Positions 8,999-18,680 of a stretch of 64,000 nt of DNA are shown in pieces. The stretch lies in NCBI RefSeq assembly GCF_030849025.1, contig NZ_CP118224.1, positions 1,782,001-1,846,000 of the forward strand. The letters are read 5' to 3'. A program made the translations under genes and the position numbers. This stretch comes from Oceanimonas pelagia (GTDB lineage: Bacteria > Pseudomonadota > Gammaproteobacteria > Enterobacterales > Aeromonadaceae). Below the pieces are notes generated by a model. That model was not told the DNA's origin. It saw only the letters and a list, made by a program, of their open reading frames with translations, and made no database searches. Position 1 is the first letter of the stretch. Each line of letters starts with the position of its first letter.

Positions 8999-9159
8999 GG
9001 CCTGTCTCCTTGAATGAATCGCCTGCCGGCTTGAGCAGGATGGCTATTATAGCCTGCCGGGCCGGCAAGTGAATGGGTAAGCCCTTGAGCGACAACGGGC
9101 TTCGCTGCCGGCGGGTGTGCAATTTGTCGGCAGTCGCGCACGGACTGCAGGATTGCCTG

Positions 9160-9188
9160 TTGACAGCACCGGCCGCCTTTTCTATTAT
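9160..9188 (+). promoter_or_regulatory. Strong sigma-70 promoter of tRNA-Pro
   Basis: A perfect -35 TTGACA (9160-9165), a 17-base spacer and -10 TATTAT (9183-9188) are followed by the GC-rich discriminator GCGCCCCG. That discriminator is typical of stable-RNA promoters under stringent control. It ends 27 bases before the tRNA. Confidence 0.88.
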
Positions 9189-9215
9189 GCGCCCCGTCAT
9201 CACGAATGACCTTCT

Positions 9216-9292
9216 CGGCGTGTAGCGCAGCCTGGTAGCGCACTGTCATGGGGTGTCAGGGGTCGGAGGTTCAAATCCTCTCACGCCGACCA
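9216..9292 (+). tRNA. tRNA-Pro (GGG anticodon)
   Basis: This 77-base cloverleaf has an encoded CCA end. The acceptor stem CGGCGTG pairs with CACGCCG, the D-arm contains AGCGCAGCCTGGTAGCGC, the anticodon loop reads CATGGGGTG with anticodon GGG, and the T-arm is GGAGGTTCAAATCCTC. It closely follows the E. coli proL pattern. It stands alone with its own promoter and terminator. Confidence 0.96.
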
Positions 9293-9304
9293 AATCATCC
9301 TCAG

Positions 9305-9331
9305 AAAGCCCACCCTCGCGGTGGGCTTTTT
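9305..9331 (+). terminator. Rho-independent terminator of tRNA-Pro
   Basis: AAGCCCACC and GGTGGGCTT form a 9-bp stem around CTCGC, followed directly by a T run. It starts 13 bases after the tRNA CCA end. Confidence 0.92.
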
Positions 9332-9434
9332 GCGTTTACGATAAAACCCGTTCATGGCCAGGCGACGGGCCGGTTCCCCATTGACGCAACCCTTCTAAAC
9401 TTTAAGTATTCCCTTGGTTACATGCGGGGGCGCA

Positions 9435-10085
9435 ATGCAACAACCCTTTCCCGATCGCCACCAGGCCGGGGTTATTCTGGGCCGGGAGCTGGCCCGCCTG
9501 CGCCACAAGTGCAAATGGCCGGCACCGCTGATTGTGCTGGCGCTGCCCCGGGGCGGCGTGCCCGTGGCCGCTCCCGTGGCCGGGGCACTGTCGGCGCCGC
9601 TCGATCTGATGATGGTGCGCAAGCTCGGCTGCCCCGGCAATCCGGAGCTGGCCATGGGCGCCGTGGCCAGTGGTGGCGTGCATTTTCTCAATCATCCGCT
9701 GATCCGGGAGCTCGGCATCAGTCAGTACCAGATAGAGCTGGCACTGCAGCAGGAGCAAAGAGAGCTGGCCCGGCGGGAAAACAAATACCGCCATCGGCGC
9801 CCGCCCCTGGCGCTGGCGAACAAAACCGTGATCCTGGTGGATGACGGCCTGGCCACCGGCGCCACCATGCGGGTGGCCATTGAAGCCACCCTGGCCCACC
9901 AGCCCGACCGGGTGCTGGTGGCGGTGCCGGTCGGCTCGGCCGATACCATTGCCGAGCTGGCGCCGCTGGTAGACAGGGTATGCTGCCTGGCCACGCCCCT
10001 GCCGTTTTTTTCCGTTGGCCAGTGGTATCTCGACTTTCCCCAGGTGAACGACGCCGAGCTGATGACCCTGATGGCCGGGGCATAA
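9435..10085 (+). CDS. Phosphoribosyltransferase-domain protein
   Basis: This 216-residue protein is a type I PRTase fold. It has LIVLALPRGGVPVAAPVA near the N-terminus, MVRKLGCPGNPELAMGAV, and the PRPP-binding signature VILVDDGLATGATM near residue 143. Proteins of this subgroup are usually annotated only as phosphoribosyltransferases; the nucleobase acceptor is unknown. I chose the ATG at 9435, preceded by GCGGGGGCG; an upstream TTG at 9414 would add seven residues. The gene follows the tRNA terminator and stands alone. Confidence 0.85.
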   Translation: MQQPFPDRHQAGVILGRELARLRHKCKWPAPLIVLALPRGGVPVAAPVAGALSAPLDLMMVRKLGCPGNPELAMGAVASGGVHFLNHPLIRELGISQYQIELALQQEQRELARRENKYRHRRPPLALANKTVILVDDGLATGATMRVAIEATLAHQPDRVLVAVPVGSADTIAELAPLVDRVCCLATPLPFFSVGQWYLDFPQVNDAELMTLMAGA

Positions 10086-10185
10086 AACTACGCCAGCCTC
10101 TGTCCGTTGTACCGCCATCAAGGATTCAGACTGCGCCATTATCCTATACACTCAACAGGTTGTTTTTCTTTTCGAGAGGTATGCT

Positions 10186-10578
10186 ATGGCAAGGTTCAAG
10201 CAAAAGACCCTGGCGCTGGCGCTGGCCGGCATCATCACCACCCAGCTGGCCGCCTGCGGCACCATTTTTTACCCGGAGCGCAAGGGCCAGCGCAGCGGCC
10301 GCATCGATCCCGTGGTGGCCATCGCCAACGGGGTGGGCCTGCTGTTTTTCCTGGTGCCGGGCGTGATTGCCTTTGCGGTGGACTTTTCCAACGGCACCAT
10401 CTATCTGCCCGGCGGCCGCGCCGAGCACCCGCCCGAGCTGACCCCCGAGGGCATTAACCGTACCCTCTACGCCGCCACCGGTCAGGAAGTGGACTGGACA
10501 CAGCAGAACATTACCGTCACCTCGCTGCACGGCGACGACTCCCTCACCGGTTTCGCACTGCGGCCCGCCCAGGGATAA
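10186..10578 (+). CDS. Conserved lipoprotein with one membrane segment
   Basis: The 130-residue precursor has a signal sequence ending in LAAC (lipobox Cys near residue 22) and then GTIFYPERKGQRSGRIDP. A hydrophobic stretch follows (VGLLFFLVPGVIAFAVDF, about residues 47-65), and then GTIYLPGG. This arrangement is seen in a family of short gammaproteobacterial lipoproteins of unknown role. A purine-rich TTTCGAGAGG precedes the ATG. The localisation call is good; no function is assigned. Confidence 0.78.
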   Translation: MARFKQKTLALALAGIITTQLAACGTIFYPERKGQRSGRIDPVVAIANGVGLLFFLVPGVIAFAVDFSNGTIYLPGGRAEHPPELTPEGINRTLYAATGQEVDWTQQNITVTSLHGDDSLTGFALRPAQG

Positions 10579-10614
10579 GCCCCGTTAACCACTCGGTTCC
10601 CGCTTCGAGCCCTT

Positions 10615-12432
10615 CTAATAGGCCCCGCCAATGGCGGGGCGCAAATTATCATACAGCGGCAGGTAACTGCTGATACGACCGGTGGTCATGCCCTGATCCA
10701 GCTGCGCCAGCCGTGCCAGCGCACGGCCGATGCTGGCCTTGCGCAGCAGCACCACGTTGGGATAGAGCCGCCGGGCCTCGGCCAGCAGCGCTTCGGCCCG
10801 CTCGGGCTCACCGGCACGGATCAGGGCCAGATAGGCGTTGTAATAAATACCGGCCCGGGGAGTATGGCGCAAAAAACGCTGTGCCCAGCTGACATAATCA
10901 AGCAATGGTGCGCGCTGGCCGCTCAGCAGCCCGCGCTCCAACTGAGCATGATGGCGGTAAAAAGCGGTGCGGTCGTGCCATACCAGCGGGTTCAGCACGC
11001 GCTCCAGCCGGTGCGGATCCCGCTTTGGCTGATGGGCATAGGCGGTGATCTGCTGGCTGGCCACCAGTCCGGTGGCCATGAACAGCATCACCCCCAGCCC
11101 CCAGGCCCGCACCGGCCAGCGGCTCCAGGCCGGCGGCGCCGGCAGCAACATGCGCTGGCCGTGTTCGGCGTCAATCACGTACAGCAGCACCAGCACCACA
11201 AACCAGTGGGGCAATGAATGGTACACGGGAAACTCGGTCTGGCTGTGCACAAAAATCGGCATCAGAATGCCCACCCAGGCCAGCGCCCGGGCCAGCGGCA
11301 CCCGGCTCAACAACCGCAGCACCAGCCCGATCATCAGCAACAGCCCCAACACAGGCGCCAGCCCGCCTTCTATGGCCCAGAGCAGAAACTCGTTGTGCGG
11401 ATGGCCCATTTCGGTGAACAGCGGCTGGGCGCCGGGGGTCTGCTCCCGCCACAGGGCATAGGTGCGGTAAAAGGCCGACTCGAAACTGCCATAACCATAG
11501 CCGGCCCAGGGCCGGTCCAGCCACATGCGCAGGCCGTGGGCGTAAATATCGAAGCGACCGTCCGCCTGGGTGTAAATATCCAGGCTGCGCTTGCTCATGT
11601 CGAATACATCGAGCCCGAACAGCCCCACCAGGGCCCCCAGCGGAATCAGCACCAGGCTCACCAGCAGCCGCTTGGAGCGGGTTTGCACCAGGGTCTGCCA
11701 GAGCAGCGGCAACAACAGCAGCACCCCCAGCAACAGGCCCAGCTGGCCGGCCCGGGACTGCAGCAGCACCACCAGCATGGCACCGGCGCCGAGCACGGCG
11801 GCAAACCAGCACGACTTGAACAGGAACGGCCGCCAGGGGGATTTGGCCTCGTTCAGCCACAGATACACCGCCAGCACCATGCCGGTGGCCACAAAGCTGG
11901 CCATCACATTGCGGTGCTGGAAAATGCCGTAGGGAGAGCGCACTTCGGTGTTGTAACCAAACACATTGCCCGGCTCCAGCACAAAAAACTGCAACAGCCC
12001 CAGCAGCATTTCCATGCTCACCGCCAGCAGCAGGCCATACAGCAAATAGCGACGGCCACGGGCGTTGAAACGGCATTGTTGCATGGCAAGAAAAAACAGC
12101 AGGCCACCGGTCAGCCCCAGCATGCGCGGCAGCGCCTGGCCGGCCACCGAATTATTGTGCCAGTAAAAAAACGGCAGCCATAACAGCAGGCTGGCCGCCA
12201 TCAGCCCGAGCCAGAAACGGCTGGTGAGCAACCGGCGCCGGTGCCAGTGCCACAGCCCCAGGCTGGTCATGGCGCCCACGCAAAACCAGCCGGCAATGTT
12301 AAAGGGCAACTGCAAGCCGGTGCCAAACAGGTGCGGCAGATACAGGTGCATGCCAAACAGGGTATAGGCCGCCACACACATCAGCATAACGCGGGCCAGG
12401 CGCTCCTGTTTCAGCAATTGCACGGACTTCAT
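10615..12432 (-). CDS. PglL-type O-oligosaccharyltransferase / O-antigen ligase family protein
   Basis: This 605-residue polytopic inner-membrane protein has roughly a dozen hydrophobic segments in the first 430 residues. The Wzy_C-type periplasmic loop carries GYGYGSFESAFYR and EMGHPHNEFLLWAIEGG, whose His is the conserved catalytic-region residue of WaaL/PglL enzymes. A soluble tail of about 170 residues (TPRAGIYYNAYLALIRAGEP) looks TPR-like, as in PglL. These enzymes move lipid-linked glycans to proteins or lipid A core. No pilin acceptor gene adjoins it, so acceptor specificity is open. It is a single gene. Confidence 0.85.
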   Translation of the reverse strand: MKSVQLLKQERLARVMLMCVAAYTLFGMHLYLPHLFGTGLQLPFNIAGWFCVGAMTSLGLWHWHRRRLLTSRFWLGLMAASLLLWLPFFYWHNNSVAGQALPRMLGLTGGLLFFLAMQQCRFNARGRRYLLYGLLLAVSMEMLLGLLQFFVLEPGNVFGYNTEVRSPYGIFQHRNVMASFVATGMVLAVYLWLNEAKSPWRPFLFKSCWFAAVLGAGAMLVVLLQSRAGQLGLLLGVLLLLPLLWQTLVQTRSKRLLVSLVLIPLGALVGLFGLDVFDMSKRSLDIYTQADGRFDIYAHGLRMWLDRPWAGYGYGSFESAFYRTYALWREQTPGAQPLFTEMGHPHNEFLLWAIEGGLAPVLGLLLMIGLVLRLLSRVPLARALAWVGILMPIFVHSQTEFPVYHSLPHWFVVLVLLYVIDAEHGQRMLLPAPPAWSRWPVRAWGLGVMLFMATGLVASQQITAYAHQPKRDPHRLERVLNPLVWHDRTAFYRHHAQLERGLLSGQRAPLLDYVSWAQRFLRHTPRAGIYYNAYLALIRAGEPERAEALLAEARRLYPNVVLLRKASIGRALARLAQLDQGMTTGRISSYLPLYDNLRPAIGGAY

Positions 12433-12596
12433 GGTAGGCAGATACTCGCGGGCCGGTTGGCGGTGACAGACTGCCTACTTTACCCAAGGCCGCGCCAAAA
12501 AGCATGAGGGCAACGGCAGCCGGCGGGCAAATTCCGGCGCGCACGCAATAACAAGGCCGGAGTCACTTTTAGCTGAATGTCTCCGGCCCCCGGTCA

Positions 12597-15500
12597 TCAG
12601 AACTCGAACTTGTAAAACAGGTCAATGGCCTGGCTCAGTCCGCTGGTGGCCTGCAGGTACAACCGGGGCAGCAGCTCGTAGCGCAGCCTGAGTTCACCGA
12701 TGGAGGAGAACACTCCCACGCCGTAGCCGATTTGCAGCCCGGGCAGCACATAGGCGCTGATGTTCACCGCCGTGTTTTCGCCCGAGCCGCTGGTGTCCAC
12801 CGCCACGTCCTGAAAACCCAGCGCTTCGCCCACCCCGGTGACTAGGCCGCCCACCCGGCCCACGCCGGCCCCCAGCAGCATGGACTGCACCAGGGCGTTG
12901 CCGTCGGTATCGTCGCCGCCTTCCAGCCCCCGGCCACGCAGCAGCCAGGAAAGCTGCTCGGCCTGAGGCATGCCGGGCTCGGAAAAGACCTCCAGCTCCG
13001 GCTGGGCGGCACTGCCGGTTACCCGCACCCCCACCACTATGCTGCTGTCGGCCATGCTCGACGGATTGCGAATGGCTTCCACCCGCAGGTTGGGCTGATC
13101 CAGCGGCCCGCTGAACAGTATGCTGCCATCGCGGATCAGCAGGTTCTGGCCATAGGCCTTGAAGCGGCCTTCTTCCAGCCGGATTTCACCGTTGGCGCGC
13201 ATGATCCGCCCCGGCGGCTGTACAATGCGCAACTGGCCGGCCAGGTTGGTGTTGAGGCCAAAGGCCTGCAAGCGTACATCCTCGCCCAGCCGCACCCGCA
13301 CGCGAATATCCAGCGGCAGCGCCGGCCCGATGTCGGGCACCACGCCCGAGGGCTGCACTATGACCACGTCCGACGACTTGCGCACCGCACTTTCGGGCAG
13401 CTCCTTCACCTTGATGCGCGCCCAGGGAATAAAGATCTCGCCCCGCACCCTGGCCTGCTCGCCCAGGCTAATCTGCAGATCCGGGCTCACCCTCACCCGG
13501 CCCATGCCCGGATAGCCCGCTTCCAGCTCGCTGCCCTTGAGACGAATTTCACCGCTCACCGGCAGGCGGCTCCAGTCGAGCTCGCCATCGATATTGAGCG
13601 GCCCCTTGCCCACCCGCAGCTGGCCGTTTAGCAGCGCCCGGTTGCCCTGCACCGTCAGCCGGCTGGTGAGATCCCGCACCCTCACCATGTCGGCGTAGGT
13701 GTCCACCTCGCCGCCGCTGAGGGTAATGTCGCCATACATCAGCGGCGCCGCCAGGGTGCCGGCCAGCCGCACATCGCCGGCCAGGGTGCCCTGCAGCCGC
13801 GCCACCTCCGGCAACAGGGGCGTCAGCCAGTCGAGGCGCAACTCGTTGATGGTAAGCTCACCGTCCAGGTTGCGGGGGCCGTCCAGCCGGTTGACCCGGG
13901 CGTTCAGGCGCAGCCGGCCCAGGGGCTCGGAGTCAAAGGTCAGCCCGCTCACCAGGCGGTTGTTCACTACCTCGCTCTGCAGTTGCAGCCGCTCATACCC
14001 CAGGCGGGTATCACCGCTGACAAAAGTGCCCGGCGTGGTGCCGAGCCGGGCGTTGACCCGGGGCGCCTCCCCCTGCTGCCAGCTGGCGTCCACCCGTCCT
14101 TCCAGCACCGCCTCCCAGGCGAAGTCGTCGGGCAGAAACGGCTTGAGCCGGGCCAGATCGAACTCACGGATATTCAGGCCGGCACGACCGCCTGTCGCGC
14201 CGGCATCTAGCACATCCAGGCACAGAGCGGCCTGCTGTGAGCGCCAGCAGTGCGCGGCGGCACTGAACTGGCCGTCGGACTGCCGCCAGCTCAGGGCCAC
14301 CGGCTCCGCCACCCGCCAGGCATCCAGCGGCGTGTTCAGCTCGGCCCGCTGCATCTGACCGCGCCAGCCCTGCTCGTTCAGGCTGCCGGCCAGCGCCAGC
14401 TCCAGCGCCAGCGGCTCGCCGGCGGCGCTCAGGGTCAGGCGGTGGGCCTGCCGGTCGCCGTCCGCGACCAGTGCCAGATCATCAAAGCGCAGGCCGCCGG
14501 CCTTCAGCCGGTTAACGGTCAGCCGCAGCTCGCCGGCGGGGGCCTCGCCCAGGGTGACATCGGCGTTCAGCGCCAGCCCGCGGGCTTCGTTGTCGTTAAA
14601 GCCGGCCCTGTTGCCGGCAAGACGGGCACGCAGCCGGGGGGCACTGCGCGGCCCGGTCACATCAAACTCGCCCTGCATGTCGCCAAACAGGCCGGGGGCA
14701 TACACCGCCAGCCTGGGCGCATTCAGGCTGCCCTTGAGCGCCCAGCCCTGTTCAATGCGTCCGGCCACCGCCAGCCGGTTGTTGCCGTTGGCCAGCACCA
14801 GATCCCTGAGCTCCCCCTCCAGATCCTGATTGAGGCTGAGTTCGCCGGTCAGCGACAGCGGGTGATTGCGCAACAGGCCGGTCACCCCGGGGCTAGCGTC
14901 CAGTTGCCAGCGCTCGCCGTTCAGCTCAAAGCGGTTGCCAATGCGGCCGTTGAGGCGGCCCTCAAAGCCCTCGGCAAAGGCGCCGGGATCCACCTCGCTC
15001 AGGGTCAGCTCACCCTGCCAGCGCACACCATCGGTCCAGCCAAGGTCGCCGGTCACGCGGGTTTCCCCCTGAGGCAGCACCAGGCTCAGGGGCTCAATAC
15101 GCGCCTGCTGCAAATTGCCCCGGGCGGCAAGCTCAATGCCCAGCGGCGGCAGCTCCGGGCCACCGGCCTCGGTGTTCAGCGTCAGCCGGTAGTCTTTCAG
15201 CGCACCGGTGAGCGTGAGCTCCCCCTGGGTCAGGGTCCACTCCGGCTTGTTCAGTGGCCAGCCCAGCCGCTTCCAGCTGAGCGCCAGATCGAGCGGCAGC
15301 TCGGGCTTGAGCGGCTGCGCCCTGAGCCGGGCCCTGGCCGCCACCGGCCCCTTCAGGCGGAGATCGGCGGCCAGACTCGCCAGGCTGTCGCTCAGGGTTA
15401 GCGCCAGTTGCTGGCCCTTGAGCTGACCGTCGAGCAGCGGCTCATGCAGGGTGGCGTTGAGGCTGGCGCTGAGCGGGTAGTCGCCGGCAAGCGTGACCTC

Positions 15501-16298
15501 GCCGGTCAGGCTGGCGTCGGCCAGCTCATGAGCCAGGGCGAACTGCGCGATGTGCACCCGGCTGCCCTCGCCCTCCAGCGCCACCGCCAGCCGGCTGAGC
15601 GCCTGGGTCTGGCCGTGCTGCACCAGGGTGCTGTCGGTCAGCGCCAGCTGCTCAATTTTCAGCGGGAACGGCAGCACTATCTCCGACAGGGCTATGGCCT
15701 CGCTGTTGGCTGCCTTTTCCGCAACCTCCGCCGGGGTGGCCTCGCCGGTGGGCTCCAGCTCAATGCGCAGCCCGCTCATTTGCGGCCCGGTGATCACCAT
15801 GCCGTCGGTGCTCCAGCGGGCCGCCACCTGCAGGCTTTGCCAGCCGATGCGCTGTCCCGGCAGGGAGATGTTCACCCGGTCGGCGCGGACGTCATCCAGC
15901 TCAATATTCAGCGGCGGCGTGAGGCCGGTGAGTGGCGCGCTTTCCTGCTCCGGCTCGGCCGGGCTTGCCGGCAGGGCACGAATGTCCACCTCAATGTCGG
16001 CGGCCTCGAGCCGGCGCAGCCAGAGCCGGCCGTCCAGCACCTTGCCCAGCTGCCAGTCCAGGGTCACCTGCCGGGCGCGAAAGGCCAGCGAGTCCTGCTC
16101 GTAGGCCAGCTCGGAAAATTCCCAGCCGCTCAGCAACTGGCCCGACACCAGGGTGCCTTGCAGCCCCGGCACCTGTTGCTTGGCCAGGCCCCACAGCCAC
16201 TGGTTGCCGGTGTGGGTAAGCAACAGGCTGGCCACCAGCATCAGCAGCAGGCACAGGGTAACCAGGGCCCCCAGCAGCAGGCGTTTCAGTCCCATCAT
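12597..16298 (-). CDS. tamB: Translocation and assembly module subunit TamB
   Basis: This 1233-residue protein has one N-terminal membrane anchor (about residues 5-27, LLLGALVTLCLLLMLVASLLL), a very long beta-rich repetitive body, and the conserved C-terminal DUF490 domain ending LQATSGLSQAIDLFYKFEF. TamB spans the periplasm as a hydrophobic groove; with TamA it supports outer-membrane protein assembly and anterograde phospholipid transport. Its ATG overlaps the tamA stop (ATGA), so the two are translationally coupled. Length is in the usual range of about 1200-1300. Confidence 0.95.
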   Translation of the reverse strand: MMGLKRLLLGALVTLCLLLMLVASLLLTHTGNQWLWGLAKQQVPGLQGTLVSGQLLSGWEFSELAYEQDSLAFRARQVTLDWQLGKVLDGRLWLRRLEAADIEVDIRALPASPAEPEQESAPLTGLTPPLNIELDDVRADRVNISLPGQRIGWQSLQVAARWSTDGMVITGPQMSGLRIELEPTGEATPAEVAEKAANSEAIALSEIVLPFPLKIEQLALTDSTLVQHGQTQALSRLAVALEGEGSRVHIAQFALAHELADASLTGEVTLAGDYPLSASLNATLHEPLLDGQLKGQQLALTLSDSLASLAADLRLKGPVAARARLRAQPLKPELPLDLALSWKRLGWPLNKPEWTLTQGELTLTGALKDYRLTLNTEAGGPELPPLGIELAARGNLQQARIEPLSLVLPQGETRVTGDLGWTDGVRWQGELTLSEVDPGAFAEGFEGRLNGRIGNRFELNGERWQLDASPGVTGLLRNHPLSLTGELSLNQDLEGELRDLVLANGNNRLAVAGRIEQGWALKGSLNAPRLAVYAPGLFGDMQGEFDVTGPRSAPRLRARLAGNRAGFNDNEARGLALNADVTLGEAPAGELRLTVNRLKAGGLRFDDLALVADGDRQAHRLTLSAAGEPLALELALAGSLNEQGWRGQMQRAELNTPLDAWRVAEPVALSWRQSDGQFSAAAHCWRSQQAALCLDVLDAGATGGRAGLNIREFDLARLKPFLPDDFAWEAVLEGRVDASWQQGEAPRVNARLGTTPGTFVSGDTRLGYERLQLQSEVVNNRLVSGLTFDSEPLGRLRLNARVNRLDGPRNLDGELTINELRLDWLTPLLPEVARLQGTLAGDVRLAGTLAAPLMYGDITLSGGEVDTYADMVRVRDLTSRLTVQGNRALLNGQLRVGKGPLNIDGELDWSRLPVSGEIRLKGSELEAGYPGMGRVRVSPDLQISLGEQARVRGEIFIPWARIKVKELPESAVRKSSDVVIVQPSGVVPDIGPALPLDIRVRVRLGEDVRLQAFGLNTNLAGQLRIVQPPGRIMRANGEIRLEEGRFKAYGQNLLIRDGSILFSGPLDQPNLRVEAIRNPSSMADSSIVVGVRVTGSAAQPELEVFSEPGMPQAEQLSWLLRGRGLEGGDDTDGNALVQSMLLGAGVGRVGGLVTGVGEALGFQDVAVDTSGSGENTAVNISAYVLPGLQIGYGVGVFSSIGELRLRYELLPRLYLQATSGLSQAIDLFYKFEF

Positions 16299-18010
16299 AA
16301 TTCCGGCCCCAGGGTGAAGTGCAGGCGCCAGGGGGTGTCTTCTTCGCTCACCGCAAAGGCCAGGTCAAGGCGCACCGGGCCCACCGGCGTGAGCCAGCGC
16401 AGGCCAAGGCCGGTGCCCACTTTCCAGTCGTCCTGATAGTCGTTGGTGGCGGTACCGCTGTCCACAAAGGTGGCCACCCGCCACTTGGGGGCAAAGCGGT
16501 AGTCATATTCCAGGCTCACGGCGCTGGCGTATTTGGCGCCCAGGCGATCGCCGTTTTCATCCAGCGGGGTGATCGACTGGTAGCTGTAACCACGCACCGT
16601 GGTGTCGCCACCGGTGAAAAAACGCAGCGACGGCGGCAGATCGTCCACGTCCTCCACCCATACCGCGCCCTGCTCGGCCCGGGCCAGCAGGCGGTGATCC
16701 TCGGCCAGGGTACGCAGCCATTTGCTGCGGCCCCAGAAGCGCACAAAGCGGGTATCCGAGCCCCACCAGGGTTCCGAGAGCTCCAGGGTGGCGGTCTGGG
16801 CGTCGCCCCAGTAAGGATCGAGCCCGCCGCGAATGCGGGTGCGGCTGAGGCTGGCGCCGGGGATCAGCAAGAAGCTTTCGTCTTCCTGCACCCCCTGGGT
16901 ATAGGATTCGTATTCGCTGCGAATAAACACATCCCGGGTCCAGCCGTTTGGCTGTATGTTCCAGCGGTGTATCCCCGCCACCAGCCGGTCACTCTCGGTA
17001 TCGTCCTGATCCAGGCGCTGGTAGCCGCCCTGAAGGGTGTAGTAATCCTCAAGGGGGTGGCCGCGGGGAATTTTGTACACCAGGGTCACGTCCTGGGACG
17101 GCGCCGACACCTTGAGGCTGGTGGTGAGGCTGTGACCCAGGCTGTTGATCCAGGGTTTTTCCCAGTTTACCGAGGTGCGCGGGCCTTCGTCGGTAGACAC
17201 CCCCACGCCCACCTCCACCTCGTTGTCGGCCCGGGCCCGCAGCACCACCGACAGCGGTACCCGGTACTGCGCATCGGCTTCGGCCACCATGGGCAGCACT
17301 TCCACCTGTTTGAAGTAGCGGGTGGACGACAGCGAACGGCTGAACTCCGCCAGCCGGCTGGCATGGTAGGGCTCACCGGGTTTGATCTGCACCAGGGGCC
17401 GGAGCAGGCGGTCCACCGGGCGGTCGGTGTCCACCTTCAGCTCGCCAAAACGATAGCGCGGGCCGGAATCGAAAACGAGGTTGACGTCGGCGGCCTTTTC
17501 CCAGGGCACCACCTGCACCCGGCTTTGGCGGTAGCCGGCGTCGAAATAGCCCCGGCGCAGCGCCAGGCTGAGCAGGCTGGCCTTGGCGGTTTCATACTTG
17601 TCATGGTGCAGCACCTCGCCTTCCTTGATGGCGAGCTTGCCCAGCAGCTCGGCAAAGGCGCTGTCGGCGCCGGCCTCTCCCTGCAGCTGCACATTGAGGG
17701 TGCGAATGCGCACCGGCTCCCCGGCATTCACCCGCACCGTGACCCGGGCAGGGTTCTTTTCGCTCTGTTTCAGTTCAATCTCGGGATTGTAATAGCCCAG
17801 CGCCTGCAGGCTGTCGGACACCGCCGTGGTGATCTGCCGTTGAAACCGGGGAAACTGCTCCACCTCGATGGCCGGCAGCTGATCCAGATAAACCTGGGTG
17901 TTGTCTTTCAGCTCACCGTCCAGCCCGCGCAGGCGCAGTTCCACCTCTTCCGCCCATGCCCACGGGCCGATCAGCATCAGCGCCATCATTACCCATTGTG
18001 TTACCTTCAT
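16295..18010 (-). CDS. tamA: Translocation and assembly module subunit TamA
   Basis: TamA is an Omp85-family outer-membrane protein of 571 residues from the ATG at 18010, which follows GGGTGGC and gives a clean signal peptide (MKVTQWVMMALMLIGPWAWA). The longest frame would add 43 residues without signal character. Three POTRA domains occupy about residues 22-270, with RVNAGEPVRIRTLNVQ and FDSGPRYRFGELKVDT. The 16-strand barrel follows, containing RFFTGGDTTVRGYSYQS, the conserved barrel-lid motif, and ending FTLGPEL. It is the first gene of tamA-tamB. Confidence 0.95.
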   Translation of the reverse strand: MKVTQWVMMALMLIGPWAWAEEVELRLRGLDGELKDNTQVYLDQLPAIEVEQFPRFQRQITTAVSDSLQALGYYNPEIELKQSEKNPARVTVRVNAGEPVRIRTLNVQLQGEAGADSAFAELLGKLAIKEGEVLHHDKYETAKASLLSLALRRGYFDAGYRQSRVQVVPWEKAADVNLVFDSGPRYRFGELKVDTDRPVDRLLRPLVQIKPGEPYHASRLAEFSRSLSSTRYFKQVEVLPMVAEADAQYRVPLSVVLRARADNEVEVGVGVSTDEGPRTSVNWEKPWINSLGHSLTTSLKVSAPSQDVTLVYKIPRGHPLEDYYTLQGGYQRLDQDDTESDRLVAGIHRWNIQPNGWTRDVFIRSEYESYTQGVQEDESFLLIPGASLSRTRIRGGLDPYWGDAQTATLELSEPWWGSDTRFVRFWGRSKWLRTLAEDHRLLARAEQGAVWVEDVDDLPPSLRFFTGGDTTVRGYSYQSITPLDENGDRLGAKYASAVSLEYDYRFAPKWRVATFVDSGTATNDYQDDWKVGTGLGLRWLTPVGPVRLDLAFAVSEEDTPWRLHFTLGPEL

Positions 18011-18137
18011 AGCGCCACCCGCTTCATTGTGTACTGCCCTGTTTTCCTGCAGGAACGGGGCATTTATTGATCCTGTGCATCGGCAACGGCGGGCCGCCGT
18101 GGCACACTGTGCACCGTAATTACTGACCGGAGCAGCC

Positions 18138-18680
18138 ATGACGCCATCTCACCAAGAAAGCCGCCTGCTGGGCATTGCCGGCTACAGCGGCAGCGGCAAA
18201 ACCACCCTGCTGACCGCCCTGCTGCCCCTGCTGCGCGCCCGGGGCCTGCGCCTGGGGGTGGTCAAGCATACCCACCACGACGTGGAGCAGGATACCCCCG
18301 GCAAAGACAGCTACGAGCTGCGCCACGCGGGCAGCAGCCAGACGGTGCTGGCCGGCCCCAGACGCAGCATTCTTACCCTTGAGTATGACGCGCCGCACGA
18401 GCCTTCGCTGAGTGCCTCACTGGCCCTGCTCGACACCCGGGCCCTGGACCTGGTGCTGGTGGAAGGCTTTCGCGACCAGCCCTTCACCAAGCTGGAAGTG
18501 CACCGCCCCGCCCACGGCAGGCCCCTGCTCGGTGCCACCGATCCGCACATTCTGGCCGTGGCCACCGACCAGCCCGACCTGAAGGCACCGGTGCCGCTGC
18601 TGGACCTCAACCGGCCCGCCGCCGTTGCCGATGCCATCAGCCACTGGCTGGCGTCGAACCGGCTAACCCGCATCCGTTAA
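18138..18680 (+). CDS. mobB: Molybdopterin-guanine dinucleotide biosynthesis protein B
   Basis: This 180-residue GTP-binding adapter has the P-loop GYSGSGKTTLLTALLP at about residues 15-30, the family motif VVKHTHHDVEQDTPGKDSYE and LVLVEGFRDQPFTKLEVHR. MobB assists MobA in attaching GMP to molybdopterin for DMSO-reductase-type enzymes. mobA is not adjacent. The gene is divergent from tamA and converges on the MsrA-like gene, with 18 bases of 3' overlap. Confidence 0.93.
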   Translation: MTPSHQESRLLGIAGYSGSGKTTLLTALLPLLRARGLRLGVVKHTHHDVEQDTPGKDSYELRHAGSSQTVLAGPRRSILTLEYDAPHEPSLSASLALLDTRALDLVLVEGFRDQPFTKLEVHRPAHGRPLLGATDPHILAVATDQPDLKAPVPLLDLNRPAAVADAISHWLASNRLTRIR